Of a DNA stretch of 64,000 nt, positions 55,289-64,000 are shown piece after piece. Numbering within the stretch: position 1 is the first letter of the stretch; every line of letters starts with the position of its first letter. The notes under the pieces are model-generated. The model saw only the letters and a program-made list of their open reading frames with translations, was not told the origin of the DNA and did not search any database. A program made the translations under genes and the position numbers. Source of the DNA: Streptomyces sp. NBC_00490 (GTDB lineage: Bacteria; Actinomycetota; Actinomycetes; Streptomycetales; Streptomycetaceae); NCBI RefSeq assembly GCF_036013645.1, contig NZ_CP107869.1, positions 3,658,001-3,722,000 of the forward strand, in the 5' to 3' direction.

Positions 55289-55310
55289 GTCGAAGGGTGG
55301 AGGAGTCGCT

Positions 55311-56611
<1,301 letters not shown>

Positions 56612-56615
<4 letters not shown>

Positions 56616-57838
56616 CCGGGCGGCTCCCCCAGCACTCCCCTCAACCGCTGCGCCCTGAGCACCAGTTCCAGCTCGAAGCGCCGGTCCGGGTCGTCGATCT
56701 CCGCGCCCCAGAGCTCACGGATCTGACGCAGGCGGTAGCGGACCGTCTGGGGGTGGACGCCCAGCCGGGCGGCCACCTCCGGGGCGCCGCCCCGGGTCTC
56801 CAGCCAGGCCAGTAACGTCTCGGCGAGCCGGCGGCCGTGGGTGGGGCCGCAGTGGGCCAGGGGGGCCAGGCAGCGCAGCGCGAGGTCGTCGATCAGTTCC
56901 TCCGGCTGGAGGAGGACCAGCGCCTCCGTGTGCTCCGTGCAGTGCAGGACCTCGCCCGACGGCAGCAGGCCGCGTTCCATGAGGCGTACGGCGGCCTCGG
57001 CCCAGCGCAGCGACTTCGCCGCGTCGGCCAGCGGGACGGGGGGTCCTATCGCGCCGGACCAGCCGGTCAGGGCGCGGTGGAGGAGTTCGGGGCGGCCCGC
57101 CGCGTCCGGTTCGGGGACGACCATGCGGGGCAGTTCGTACTCCATGTCCAGGAGCACTCCCTGGCCGACCGCGGGCGGTACCGCCTCCCGTGCCGGGCGC
57201 AGCAGGACGCCGACGGCGACTCTCTCGGGCAGCGGCCAGCCGATGCGGGCGGCGCGTTCCGTGAGGGCCTCGGCGGGGTCGCCGTGCCGGTGGCGTTCGA
57301 CCAACAGGAGTTCCATCAGGCGGCGTTGGAGCCGGAGCCGTTCGCCCGCCTGGCGGGCCGCCGCCTCGGCGTAGCCGCGGACCGACTGGTCGACGAGGCC
57401 GTCGAGGTACTCGTAGCCCGCGTCGACGAGTTCGTACATCGCCGGCGGCGGGATCTCGACGCGCTGGCCGATCTCGGCGAAACGGCGCCAGGCCAGGCGT
57501 ACGCCCATGCGGTAGATGGCCTGGAGCGAGTCCAGGCTGCGGCCGTTCAGCCCCTCGCCCCGGCCGAACTCCTGGAAGACGCCCGGGGGGACCGTCGGGC
57601 GGCCCTCCGCGGTCTCCAGGTGCTGGACGAAGACCTCGATGGCGCGGCGGATGCCGACGAGGGCCATCGGCTCGCCCGACTCGTCGAGGACGACGGGCAG
57701 ATGGGGGTACTCGCGGCGGATCTCGCGCAGGATCTCCTCGGCGAGCGCCGGCGCCTCCGCCATCGCGATCTCCGCGAAGCGGCGCACCTGGAGCCGGGGT
57801 ACGTCGAGCCAGGCCGACCGTGAAGTCACCGCCGTCAC
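56612..57838 (-). CDS. PucR/CdaR-family transcriptional regulator
   Basis: 408 residues from GTG 57838-57836, with AGGGGAG inside the end of the small upstream gene, so the two are translationally coupled. The C-terminal helix-turn-helix is GGAPEVAARLGVHPQTVRYRLRQIRELWG, the PucR signature. The N-terminal and middle regions (LNGRSLDSLQAIYRMGVRLAWRRFAEIGQ, and GWPLPERVAVGVLLRP) match the GGDEF-like and signalling regions of the group. The targets are unknown; the neighbouring TerD gene or purine/amino-sugar genes are possible. Confidence 0.88.
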
Positions 57839-57841
57839 GGC

Positions 57842-57994
57842 TCAACTCCCCTGACCTGCTTGCTCGTACGTGATCAAGGGCGTGTTCGGCTGGTCGGGCG
57901 TCGCTTCGAGCAGCGCGACAATGCCGAACGCGGCCCCCACGGCGAGGGCGGCGGCTGCCACGACGGTCAGTGCGGCGGCGAGCAGTCTGGACAT
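57842..57994 (-). CDS. Small membrane protein, DUF2613-like
   Basis: 50 residues from ATG 57994-57992. The translation begins MSRLLAAALTVVAAAALAVG (one Ala shorter here than the run of Ala in the gene), crosses the membrane once, and ends TPLITYEQAGQGS. GAAAGG lies 14 bases before the start. A single hydrophobic helix followed by a short polar tail fits the DUF2613 group of tiny actinobacterial proteins. The gene ends 3 bp before the PucR start. Conserved small size and coupling support a real gene. Confidence 0.65.
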   Translation of the reverse strand: MSRLLAAALTVVAAAALAVGAAFGIVALLEATPDQPNTPLITYEQAGQGS

Positions 57995-58083
57995 CGCAGG
58001 GTCAGCCTTTCAGTGGCTCTTTCCGGCGGTTGTCCCCACCCCGGCGTTCCACCCTGTCTGTCCGCCCCAGTGTCGACAAGACA

Positions 58084-58112
58084 TTGACACTCCGTCAAGG
58101 GCGGCCTACGGT
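58084..58112 (+). promoter_or_regulatory. Promoter upstream of the DUF3068 gene
   Basis: TTGACA (58084-58089), a 17-bp spacer and TACGGT (58107-58112) match the housekeeping promoters seen elsewhere in the window. A 174-bp inverted-repeat element lies between it and the gene. Confidence 0.7.
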
Positions 58113-58123
58113 TCCCGGCCCAA

Positions 58124-58297
58124 GGGCCCTGTCGTCACACTCCCGCCTGCCCCGCGACGCCTGGCACGCGCACCTGCGGCGTTGTCGTCGGTCGCCGACG
58201 CTCCGCGTCGACTCCCTCCTCCGCCTTGCAGCTGCACGCACCAGACGCCGCGGGGCCCGCCCTACGGGCGAACGACGGGAGTGTGACGACAGGGCCC
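58124..58297. mobile_element. MITE-like element with 22-bp perfect terminal inverted repeats
   Basis: The left end GGGCCCTGTCGTCACACTCC (continuing CG, 58124-58145) and the right end at 58276-58297 are perfect inverted repeats. A second pair just inside (GCCCCGCGACGCCTGG against CCAGACGCCGCGGGGC) matches at 14 of 16 positions. There is no coding capacity and no clear target-site duplication. The element occupies most of the 57995-58341 gap, downstream of a promoter. It could be a transposon-derived miniature element or a very stable RNA hairpin. Confidence 0.7.
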
Positions 58298-58341
58298 AGA
58301 GCGGCCCGAACTCCGTACCCTCACGCCCCAGGAGTGCCCGG

Positions 58342-59319
58342 ATGCGCCGTACAGCCTCTCCCTTCTCTCTGATTCTGCTGGGACTCGGCACGTTTTTGCT
58401 GGTCCTGGCGCCCATGCTGGCGTGGTACGTGACCCCACGGGCCGCAGTGAACCCGATCGACATCGACCAGACCGCCGTCTACAAAGGCACCGGCAGCGTC
58501 TTCGACACCGACAAGGTCGAGACCGTGGACGGCCAGACGATCACCGTCACCCAGCGGGTGCGCGGCAACGTCGAGGACAGTGAGCGCAGCGGTGACACGG
58601 TCTGGGACGTGACGACCACGGTCGACACCGACAAGACCCTTCCCGCCTCGGATCCGCACGACGCGCTGGACTTCGTACCGCACCGCTGGGTCATGGACCG
58701 CAGGACCACCAAGCCCGTCCACTGCTGCGGCGAGAAGCCGTACATCGAGGGCGAGGCCTATCTGAAGTTCCCCTTCGACGTGCAGAAACGCTCCTACCAG
58801 TGGTGGGACAACACCCTTGGCAACACCATCGTGCTGACCTACCGGGATACCAAGAAGGTCCAGGGGTACACGGGTTACCGGTTCACCGGCACGGTCGCCC
58901 CGACGAAGGTCGGCACCCGGATGGTGCCGGGCAGCCTCGTCGGCCGGCCGGACAGCCCGCAGGTGCTGGCCGAGGAGTGGTACTCCAACCACGGTTTCGA
59001 GCTGGTCGTCGACCAGCGCACCGGCCGCGTGATCTACGCGCAGACCGGCCCGAAGCGGACCCTGCGGGCGCCGGGCACCAAGAAGGACGCGGTGGTGCTG
59101 CTGGACAGCGAGAAGATCGCCTTCACGACCGCGACGCAGAAGGACGCGGTGAAGAAGGCCGAGCAGGACAGCGGTCAGCTGAAGGCGATCGGCGAGACGG
59201 TGCCGATCGGTGCGGCTGTGCTGGGGTTCGTCCTGGTGGTGGCCGGTTCCGTTTTGGTGGTACGCGGGAGGCGGCATCCCGGTTCATCCGATACGCCCGA
59301 TTCCCCGCTCACGATGTGA
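58342..59319 (+). CDS. DUF3068-family membrane protein
   Basis: 325 residues from ATG 58342, with AGGAG at 58330-58334. One N-terminal helix (FSLILLGLGTFLLVLAPMLAWYV) and one C-terminal helix (IGAAVLGFVLVVAGSVLVVRG) flank an extracytoplasmic domain. That domain contains VYKGTGSVFDTDKVETVDGQTITVTQRVRG, DFVPHRWVMDRRTTKPVHCCG, EGEAYLKFPFDVQKRSYQWWDNTLG and YTGYRFTGTV, all DUF3068 hallmarks. The family includes PorA-like envelope proteins of actinobacteria. Downstream genes for a glycosyltransferase and an arabinofuranosyltransferase suggest an envelope role. Confidence 0.9.
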   Translation: MRRTASPFSLILLGLGTFLLVLAPMLAWYVTPRAAVNPIDIDQTAVYKGTGSVFDTDKVETVDGQTITVTQRVRGNVEDSERSGDTVWDVTTTVDTDKTLPASDPHDALDFVPHRWVMDRRTTKPVHCCGEKPYIEGEAYLKFPFDVQKRSYQWWDNTLGNTIVLTYRDTKKVQGYTGYRFTGTVAPTKVGTRMVPGSLVGRPDSPQVLAEEWYSNHGFELVVDQRTGRVIYAQTGPKRTLRAPGTKKDAVVLLDSEKIAFTTATQKDAVKKAEQDSGQLKAIGETVPIGAAVLGFVLVVAGSVLVVRGRRHPGSSDTPDSPLTM

Positions 59320-59518
59320 CTGGACGTCAGCTCTAATAAGGCCGGAAATTGTCACTCAGGTGAGTAGCCACGGCGAACGGGTGGGCGAAAACTGTCCACC
59401 CCCACCCGAGCACAGTCCACCCACACGACCCTCGCAGCAAGCACTCAAACCCCCCACAGGAACGCATAGCTCACCCCCACGCTCAAAGTTCCGCACCCTG
59501 AGACGAGTTGGAGCGCAC

Positions 59519-60670
59519 ATGCCCCAGCACGTGCCACCCGCGCTGCACGCCGCATCGCCCCGGGCGTCGCAGCACCCCTCGGCGCTCCCCCCACCTCCGC
59601 GCCGAATCGTTTTCCTCGCCCATCGTGATCTGGGCAATCCGGCCGCCGGGGGCTCCGAGCTCCTGGTCGACCGCCTCGCCGACGGTCTCACCGGCCTCGG
59701 CCACCAGGTCACCCTGCTGTGCGGCGGTCCCGCGTCGTACCGCGACTACCGGGTCGTCTCCGCGGGCGGCGAACTCGGTCACTTCCTCCGTGCCCGTTCA
59801 GCCTTCTCCCGCCAGGTCGGCGACTGCGACCTGCTGGTCGAGGTCTGCAACGGGATGCCGTACTTCGCGCCCGTCTGGCACCGCGGCCCCACGCTGTGCC
59901 TGGTCAACCATGTGCACACCGATCTGTGGAAGATGCGGTTCGGCGGGCCTATGGCCCCCGCCGCGCGCCTCGGCCGAAGACTCGAGCACTGGGCGCTGAC
60001 CGGTGCGCAGCACCGGAGCCTGCTGGTGGCCGTGTCCCCCTCGACGGCCCACGCACTGCGCGGGATCGGCGTCGAACGGGACCGTATCCGTGTCGTGCAC
60101 AACGGAGTGGAGGAGCCGGGGCCGCGCGCGGACCGCTCCCCCGAGCCGCTGTTCGTGGCGGTCGGCCGGCTCGTCGAGTACAAGCGCATCGACCTGCTGC
60201 TGCGGCTGTGGGAGCGGGTACGGCCCGTGACCGGCGGCCGGCTGCTGATCGTCGGCGACGGTCCCGAACGGGAGCGTCTCGAGCAACTCGCCGGTCCCGG
60301 CGTGGAGTTCACCGGCCATGTGTCCGAGGCGGAGAAGCACCGGCTGCTCTGTGCGGCGTGGCTGCTGCTGCATCCGTCGGCGGTCGAGGGCTGGGGTCTT
60401 GTCGTCACGGAGGCCGCGGCTCGTGAGACGCCGACGATCGCCTTCGACGTGCCCGGTCTGCGGGATTCCGTCGTGGACGGGGAGACGGGTGTGCTGGCGC
60501 ACGGCGAGTCCTCGTTCGCGGCGGCGTGGTGCACGCTCACCCTCTCCGGGGAGCGCCGGGAACTGATGGGCAAGGCGGCACGGGAGCAGGCGGCCCGCTA
60601 CCGCTGGGACCGGACGGTCAGACAGTTCCGCGCGGTCGCCGCCGAGGCGGTGAGGAGCTGGGCGCCATGA
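59519..60670 (+). CDS. GT4-family glycosyltransferase
   Basis: 383 residues from ATG 59519, with TTGGAG before it. The N-terminal Rossmann domain has RIVFLAHRDLGNPAAGGSELLVDRLADGL, a nucleotide-sugar-type loop with the conserved GGSE. The C-terminal domain has PLFVAVGRLVEYKRIDLLLRLWERV, LLIVGDGPERERLEQLAG and the E-x7-E motif in SAVEGWGLVVTEAAARETPTIAF. It probably adds a sugar to an envelope glycan or lipid. It overlaps the methyltransferase gene by 4 bp. Confidence 0.92.
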   Translation: MPQHVPPALHAASPRASQHPSALPPPPRRIVFLAHRDLGNPAAGGSELLVDRLADGLTGLGHQVTLLCGGPASYRDYRVVSAGGELGHFLRARSAFSRQVGDCDLLVEVCNGMPYFAPVWHRGPTLCLVNHVHTDLWKMRFGGPMAPAARLGRRLEHWALTGAQHRSLLVAVSPSTAHALRGIGVERDRIRVVHNGVEEPGPRADRSPEPLFVAVGRLVEYKRIDLLLRLWERVRPVTGGRLLIVGDGPERERLEQLAGPGVEFTGHVSEAEKHRLLCAAWLLLHPSAVEGWGLVVTEAAARETPTIAFDVPGLRDSVVDGETGVLAHGESSFAAAWCTLTLSGERRELMGKAAREQAARYRWDRTVRQFRAVAAEAVRSWAP

Positions 60671-61407
60671 GGGCCACCGGCCTCAAGGACCCCTCGATAC
60701 GCAGGTCGGTCGCCCTCTTCCGGGCCTTCCTCCACGAGCAGGACGACCCCGACGCCTGCTACTCCCTCCTCGCCCGCGACTCCGTCGACCAGGTCGAGGC
60801 CTACGACGGTCCGGTCAGCGGACGCGTCGTCGTGGACGTCGGTGGGGGCAGTGGGTGCTTCACCGAGGAGTTCCGCAGACGGGGTGCGCAGGCGTATCTC
60901 TTCGAACCCGACGTACAGGAGCTCGGCCCCAAGCCGACCGGCGGGGCCGTGATCGCCGACGGCTACCTGCTGCCGTTGTACGACGGGGTCGCGGACGTCA
61001 CCTTCTCCTCCAACGTCCTGGAGCATGTCGCCGATCCGCAGACCTTCGTCAGTGAGCTCGTCCGGGTCACACGGCCCGGCGGGCTGATCTATCTGTCGTT
61101 CACCAACTGGCTGTCCCCGTGGGGCGGCCACGAGTGGGCGCCCTGGCACTACCTGGGTGCCGAGCGGGCGCGGGCCCGCTACCGGCGCCGTACCGGAAAG
61201 GCCGCCAAGCACACCCTCGGCGAGAACCTGTTCGCCGTGCACATCGGCCCGACCCTGCGGCAGGTGCGCGCCCGCGACGATGTGCGGGTGGTCTCGGCGC
61301 GCTCCCGCTACTGGCCGTTCCTCGCGGAGACCGTCGTCAAGGCGCCGGGTATCCGCGAGGTCGCCACCTGGAACCTCCTCCTCATCCTCCGGCGGTGTCC
61401 ACGATGA
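60667..61407 (+). CDS. SAM-dependent class I methyltransferase
   Basis: 246 residues from ATG 60667 (ATGA overlap). Motif I is VVVDVGGGSGCFTEEF, followed by YLFEPD (acidic loop), DGVADVTFSSNVLEHVADP and LVRVTRPGGLIYLSFTNW. The C-terminal part lacks membrane segments. It probably methylates a sugar or glycan produced by the flanking glycosyltransferase and arabinofuranosyltransferase. It overlaps the AftD-like gene by 4 bp. Confidence 0.9.
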   Translation: MRATGLKDPSIRRSVALFRAFLHEQDDPDACYSLLARDSVDQVEAYDGPVSGRVVVDVGGGSGCFTEEFRRRGAQAYLFEPDVQELGPKPTGGAVIADGYLLPLYDGVADVTFSSNVLEHVADPQTFVSELVRVTRPGGLIYLSFTNWLSPWGGHEWAPWHYLGAERARARYRRRTGKAAKHTLGENLFAVHIGPTLRQVRARDDVRVVSARSRYWPFLAETVVKAPGIREVATWNLLLILRRCPR

Positions 61408-64000
61408 CGACGTCCACGGTCCAGGCCCCTCCCCCGGCGGCCGTACCCTCCACCGCGCGCATGTCGGGCCCGCCGGAGGGCCCGCGGTCGCGGAGCTGGC
61501 TGCTGGGGTTCTGGGCCGTGGTGTTCGTGCTGTTCCTGGTAGTGCACCCGGGGCGGCAGACCTTCGACACCAAGCTCGGGGTCACCGTCGACCCGGGCCG
61601 GTTCTTCTCCGACCTGGGCCAGCTGTGGCAGGACCAGGGCGGTTTCGGCGGAATCTCCGACCAGTACACCGGCTATCTGTGGCCGATGCTGCCGTTCTAC
61701 TGGCTGGCCGACGCCGTACACCTGCCGGTGTGGCTGGCCGAACGGCTGTGGATGTCGCTCATCGTGTCGGTCGCCTTCTGGGGCGCCCTGCGGCTGGCCG
61801 AGCGGCTGCGCATCGGCAGCGGCGCGTCACGGCTGCTCGCCGCCGTCGCCTACGCGCTGTGGCCGGTGTTCACCATCGTCATCGGGTCGACGTCGGCGGC
61901 CGCGCTGCCCGGCGCGGTCCTGCCGTGGGTGCTGCTGCCGCTGGTCGACGAGCGGTACAGCGCCCGGGTCGCCGCCCTGCGCTCGGCGGTGATCATCCCG
62001 TTCATGGGCGGGGTGAACGCGGCCTCGACCCTCGCGTCCCTGCTCCCGGTCGGGCTGTATCTGCTGTCCCGTCCGCCCGGGCCACGGCAGCGCAAGCTGA
62101 TCGCCTGGTGGGTGCCGGGCCTGGTGCTGGCGACGGCCTGGTGGTGGATCCCGCTGCTGCTGCTCGGCTTCTACGGCGAGAACTTCCTTCCGTACGTGGA
62201 GAGTTCACAGACCACGACGGAGACCATGGCGGCGACCGAGGCACTGCGCGGCGCCGGGAACTGGGTCGCGTATCTGCACTTCGGCGAGGCCTGGCTGCCG
62301 GCCGGCTGGACCGTGGCGGCCTCGGTGGTCGTCATCGTCTGCTCGGCCCTCGCGGCCGGTCTCGGCCTCGCGGGGCTGGCCCGGCGGGACATGCCGGAGC
62401 GGCGCTGGCTGACGCTCACCGTGATCGTGATCGCGCCGATCCTGCTCGCCGGGTACGGCGGCGCGTTCGGGGCGCCCTTCGACGGGGTGGTGCAGGACTG
62501 GCTGAACGGCGGGCTCGTCCCGTTCCGGAACATCTACAAGTTCCAGACGGGGCTGGCCCTGGCGCTGGTGCTGGGCCTCGCCCACCTGGTCGGGGTCGCG
62601 GCCGAGACGCGGGGCGCCAGACCGGTAAGGGGGCGCCGGTTCGCGCCGCTGATCGCGGCCGTGCTGATCCTGCCCGGTCTGATGTGGCCGTACCTCAACG
62701 GCTCGATCCTCAACCCGGGTTCCTTCCAGGAGATCCCCAAGTACTGGAAGGCCACGGCCGCCTGGCTGAAGGACGCCTCGCCCGACTCCCGCGCCCTGGT
62801 CGTCCCGGCGACCGCGCACGGCATCTACACCTGGGGCTCGACCATCGACCAGCCGCTCGACGTGGTCGCCGAGTCCCGCTGGGCGCAGCGCGACTACGTC
62901 CCCTTCGGCACCGCCGGCAACCGGCGCGCGATGGACGCCGTCGAGCAGGCCCTGATGTCCGGTGGCGAAGTCCCGGGCCTGGCCGACTACTTGAGCCGCT
63001 CCGGCATCTACTACGTCGTCGTCCGCAACGACCTCGACCCGGACCAGATCGGCTATGTGCCGACGACGACGGTGAAGCGGACCCTGGAGGAGTCCGGCTA
63101 CCGGCGTATGAAGGGGCTCGGCCCGGTCATGACCGGCGGCCGGATCATCCAGGACGCCCCGCTCGCGATCGAGGGCCTGTATCCGCGGCAGCGGGCGGTG
63201 GAGATCTACGCTCCCGCCGAGGCCGCGCCGCGTCCCGGGCACGCCGGGCTGCTGCCGGTCGCCGACACCGCCGTCGTCTCCGGCGGACCGGAGTCCCTGC
63301 TGCCGCTCGCCACCGAGCTGCGCGGCCGGCCGACCGTGCTGACCGGCGACAACCACCCCGGCGTCGGGACCCCGCCGCTCCAGGTGGTCGGCGACGGACT
63401 GCGCCGCGCGGACACCCGGTTCGGCCTGGTCAACGCCAACACCTCGTACACGTACACCAGCGACGAACGCAACGCACCCGACGCGGCGGAGGACCCGGGC
63501 GAGAAACCGCACCAGATCCTGCCCGCGAAGGGCCTCGACCATCAGACGGTGGCCCAACTGCGGGGCGCCCGCTCGGTGTCGGCGTCCTCGTACGGCAACT
63601 GGCTGTTCCATCTCCCGCAGTACGACCCGGTCAACGCCTTCGACGGCAACCCGGACACCGCCTGGGCGGAGGGTGCGCTGGGCTCGGCGGACGGGCAGTG
63701 GCTGCGGATCGCGTTCTCGGACGACGCGTACGACATGCCGTCGTCGTTCAAGGTGACGCCGCTGCCGCAGGACAGTGTGCGGTCGGCGGCGACGAAGGTG
63801 CGGGTGGAGACCGAGAAGGGGTCCAGGACCACGGTCCTGCGCTCCGACGGCAGCACCCAGGCCGTCAAGTCGCCTCCCGGAGCGACGGTTTGGATGAAGC
63901 TGACGATCCTCGACCCGGTGGAACGCCGCACCGGGCTGCTGGGCGCCGGCTTCTCCGAGATCGCCCTGCCGGACGTCCAGGTGACCCGGCTGCTGCGGCT
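61404..64000 (+). CDS. AftD-like alpha-(1->3)-arabinofuranosyltransferase, partial
   Basis: About 865 residues are visible from ATG 61404 and the gene runs off the right edge. A short cytoplasmic N-terminus precedes about ten transmembrane helices (WLLGFWAVVFVLFLVVHP, LPVWLAERLWMSLIVSVAFWGAL, WWVPGLVLATAWWWIPLLLLGFY). The catalytic acidic region is near FDTKLGVTVDPGRFF. A large extracytoplasmic segment contains NIYKFQTGLALAL and AFDGNPDTAWAEGALGSADGQWLRIAF, a discoidin/F5-8-like carbohydrate-binding module. AftD-type enzymes transfer arabinofuranose from a polyprenyl donor to cell-wall glycan in mycobacteria; the Streptomyces acceptor is unknown. It is in one operon with the GT4 and methyltransferase genes. 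Confidence 0.85.
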   Translation, partial: MTTSTVQAPPPAAVPSTARMSGPPEGPRSRSWLLGFWAVVFVLFLVVHPGRQTFDTKLGVTVDPGRFFSDLGQLWQDQGGFGGISDQYTGYLWPMLPFYWLADAVHLPVWLAERLWMSLIVSVAFWGALRLAERLRIGSGASRLLAAVAYALWPVFTIVIGSTSAAALPGAVLPWVLLPLVDERYSARVAALRSAVIIPFMGGVNAASTLASLLPVGLYLLSRPPGPRQRKLIAWWVPGLVLATAWWWIPLLLLGFYGENFLPYVESSQTTTETMAATEALRGAGNWVAYLHFGEAWLPAGWTVAASVVVIVCSALAAGLGLAGLARRDMPERRWLTLTVIVIAPILLAGYGGAFGAPFDGVVQDWLNGGLVPFRNIYKFQTGLALALVLGLAHLVGVAAETRGARPVRGRRFAPLIAAVLILPGLMWPYLNGSILNPGSFQEIPKYWKATAAWLKDASPDSRALVVPATAHGIYTWGSTIDQPLDVVAESRWAQRDYVPFGTAGNRRAMDAVEQALMSGGEVPGLADYLSRSGIYYVVVRNDLDPDQIGYVPTTTVKRTLEESGYRRMKGLGPVMTGGRIIQDAPLAIEGLYPRQRAVEIYAPAEAAPRPGHAGLLPVADTAVVSGGPESLLPLATELRGRPTVLTGDNHPGVGTPPLQVVGDGLRRADTRFGLVNANTSYTYTSDERNAPDAAEDPGEKPHQILPAKGLDHQTVAQLRGARSVSASSYGNWLFHLPQYDPVNAFDGNPDTAWAEGALGSADGQWLRIAFSDDAYDMPSSFKVTPLPQDSVRSAATKVRVETEKGSRTTVLRSDGSTQAVKSPPGATVWMKLTILDPVERRTGLLGAGFSEIALPDVQVTRLLR

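Noticed and set aside
59320..59518. A promoter or riboswitch before the GT4 gene
   Set aside because: The 199-bp gap shows no convincing -35/-10 pair, stem-loop series or known riboswitch pattern.

Overview
The window is high-GC actinobacterial DNA, almost certainly a Streptomyces chromosome. The evidence is strong GC bias at third codon positions, GTG/TTG starts, ATGA/GTGA overlaps between cotranscribed genes, many Tat and lipoprotein signals, an SCO2400-family protein, TerD proteins, DUF4232/DUF4360/DUF3500/DUF3068 proteins and interspersed repeats typical of Streptomyces. No rRNA, tRNA, CRISPR array or insertion sequence was seen.

Layout. 1-10.2 kb: a LysR tail, a secreted peptidase-C15-like protein, LysE and EI24 membrane proteins, a secreted M14 carboxypeptidase, an EstB-like serine hydrolase, Ohr, and a CurA-like reductase divergent from a MarR regulator. 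10.2-11.0 kb: non-coding interspersed repeats. 11.0-11.9 kb: an SCO2400-family protein. 12.0-17.8 kb: a YtfQRT/YjfF-type sugar ABC operon whose first two genes are separated by about 55 tandem copies of a 17-bp unit. 17.9-27.7 kb: a LacI regulator divergent from a sugar-acid dehydratase, a zinc alcohol dehydrogenase, a U32-like barrel protein, a ChvE/MmsA/MmsB sugar ABC transporter and an aldose epimerase. 27.9-29.5 kb: a PLP aminotransferase with a long Pro/Ala/Met tail. 29.5-31.9 kb: two secreted GH43 enzymes. 32.1-37.3 kb: small secreted proteins, a DUF3500 lipoprotein, a dead methyltransferase, an intradiol dioxygenase and a second, degraded dioxygenase. 37.4-42.0 kb: an Rrf2 regulator, a GH35 beta-galactosidase and a secreted propeller-like protein. 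42.0-47.8 kb: an operon of a binding protein, two permeases, an endo-arabinanase-like GH43 and a GH51 arabinofuranosidase. 48.0-51.2 kb: a HExxH protein, a MAB_1171c-like membrane protein and an FAD monooxygenase. 51.3-52.9 kb: an SMP-30 lactonase and an IclR regulator. 53.2-57.8 kb: a TerD-nuclease fusion, a double TerD protein and a PucR regulator. 58.3 kb to the end: DUF3068, a GT4 glycosyltransferase, a methyltransferase and an AftD-like arabinofuranosyltransferase.

Function. Several units look like one programme for arabinan and arabinogalactan side chains: secreted GH43 and GH35 enzymes, intracellular GH51, three sugar ABC importers, an epimerase, and an oxidative sugar route (dehydrogenase, lactonase, sugar-acid dehydratase). 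A 15-bp near-palindrome with consensus NCCGAAATWTCGAAC lies in front of six transcription units, including the IclR gene itself. In four of them it starts exactly 22 bases after a predicted -10 box. I infer that the IclR protein at 52.1-52.9 kb controls this dispersed regulon.
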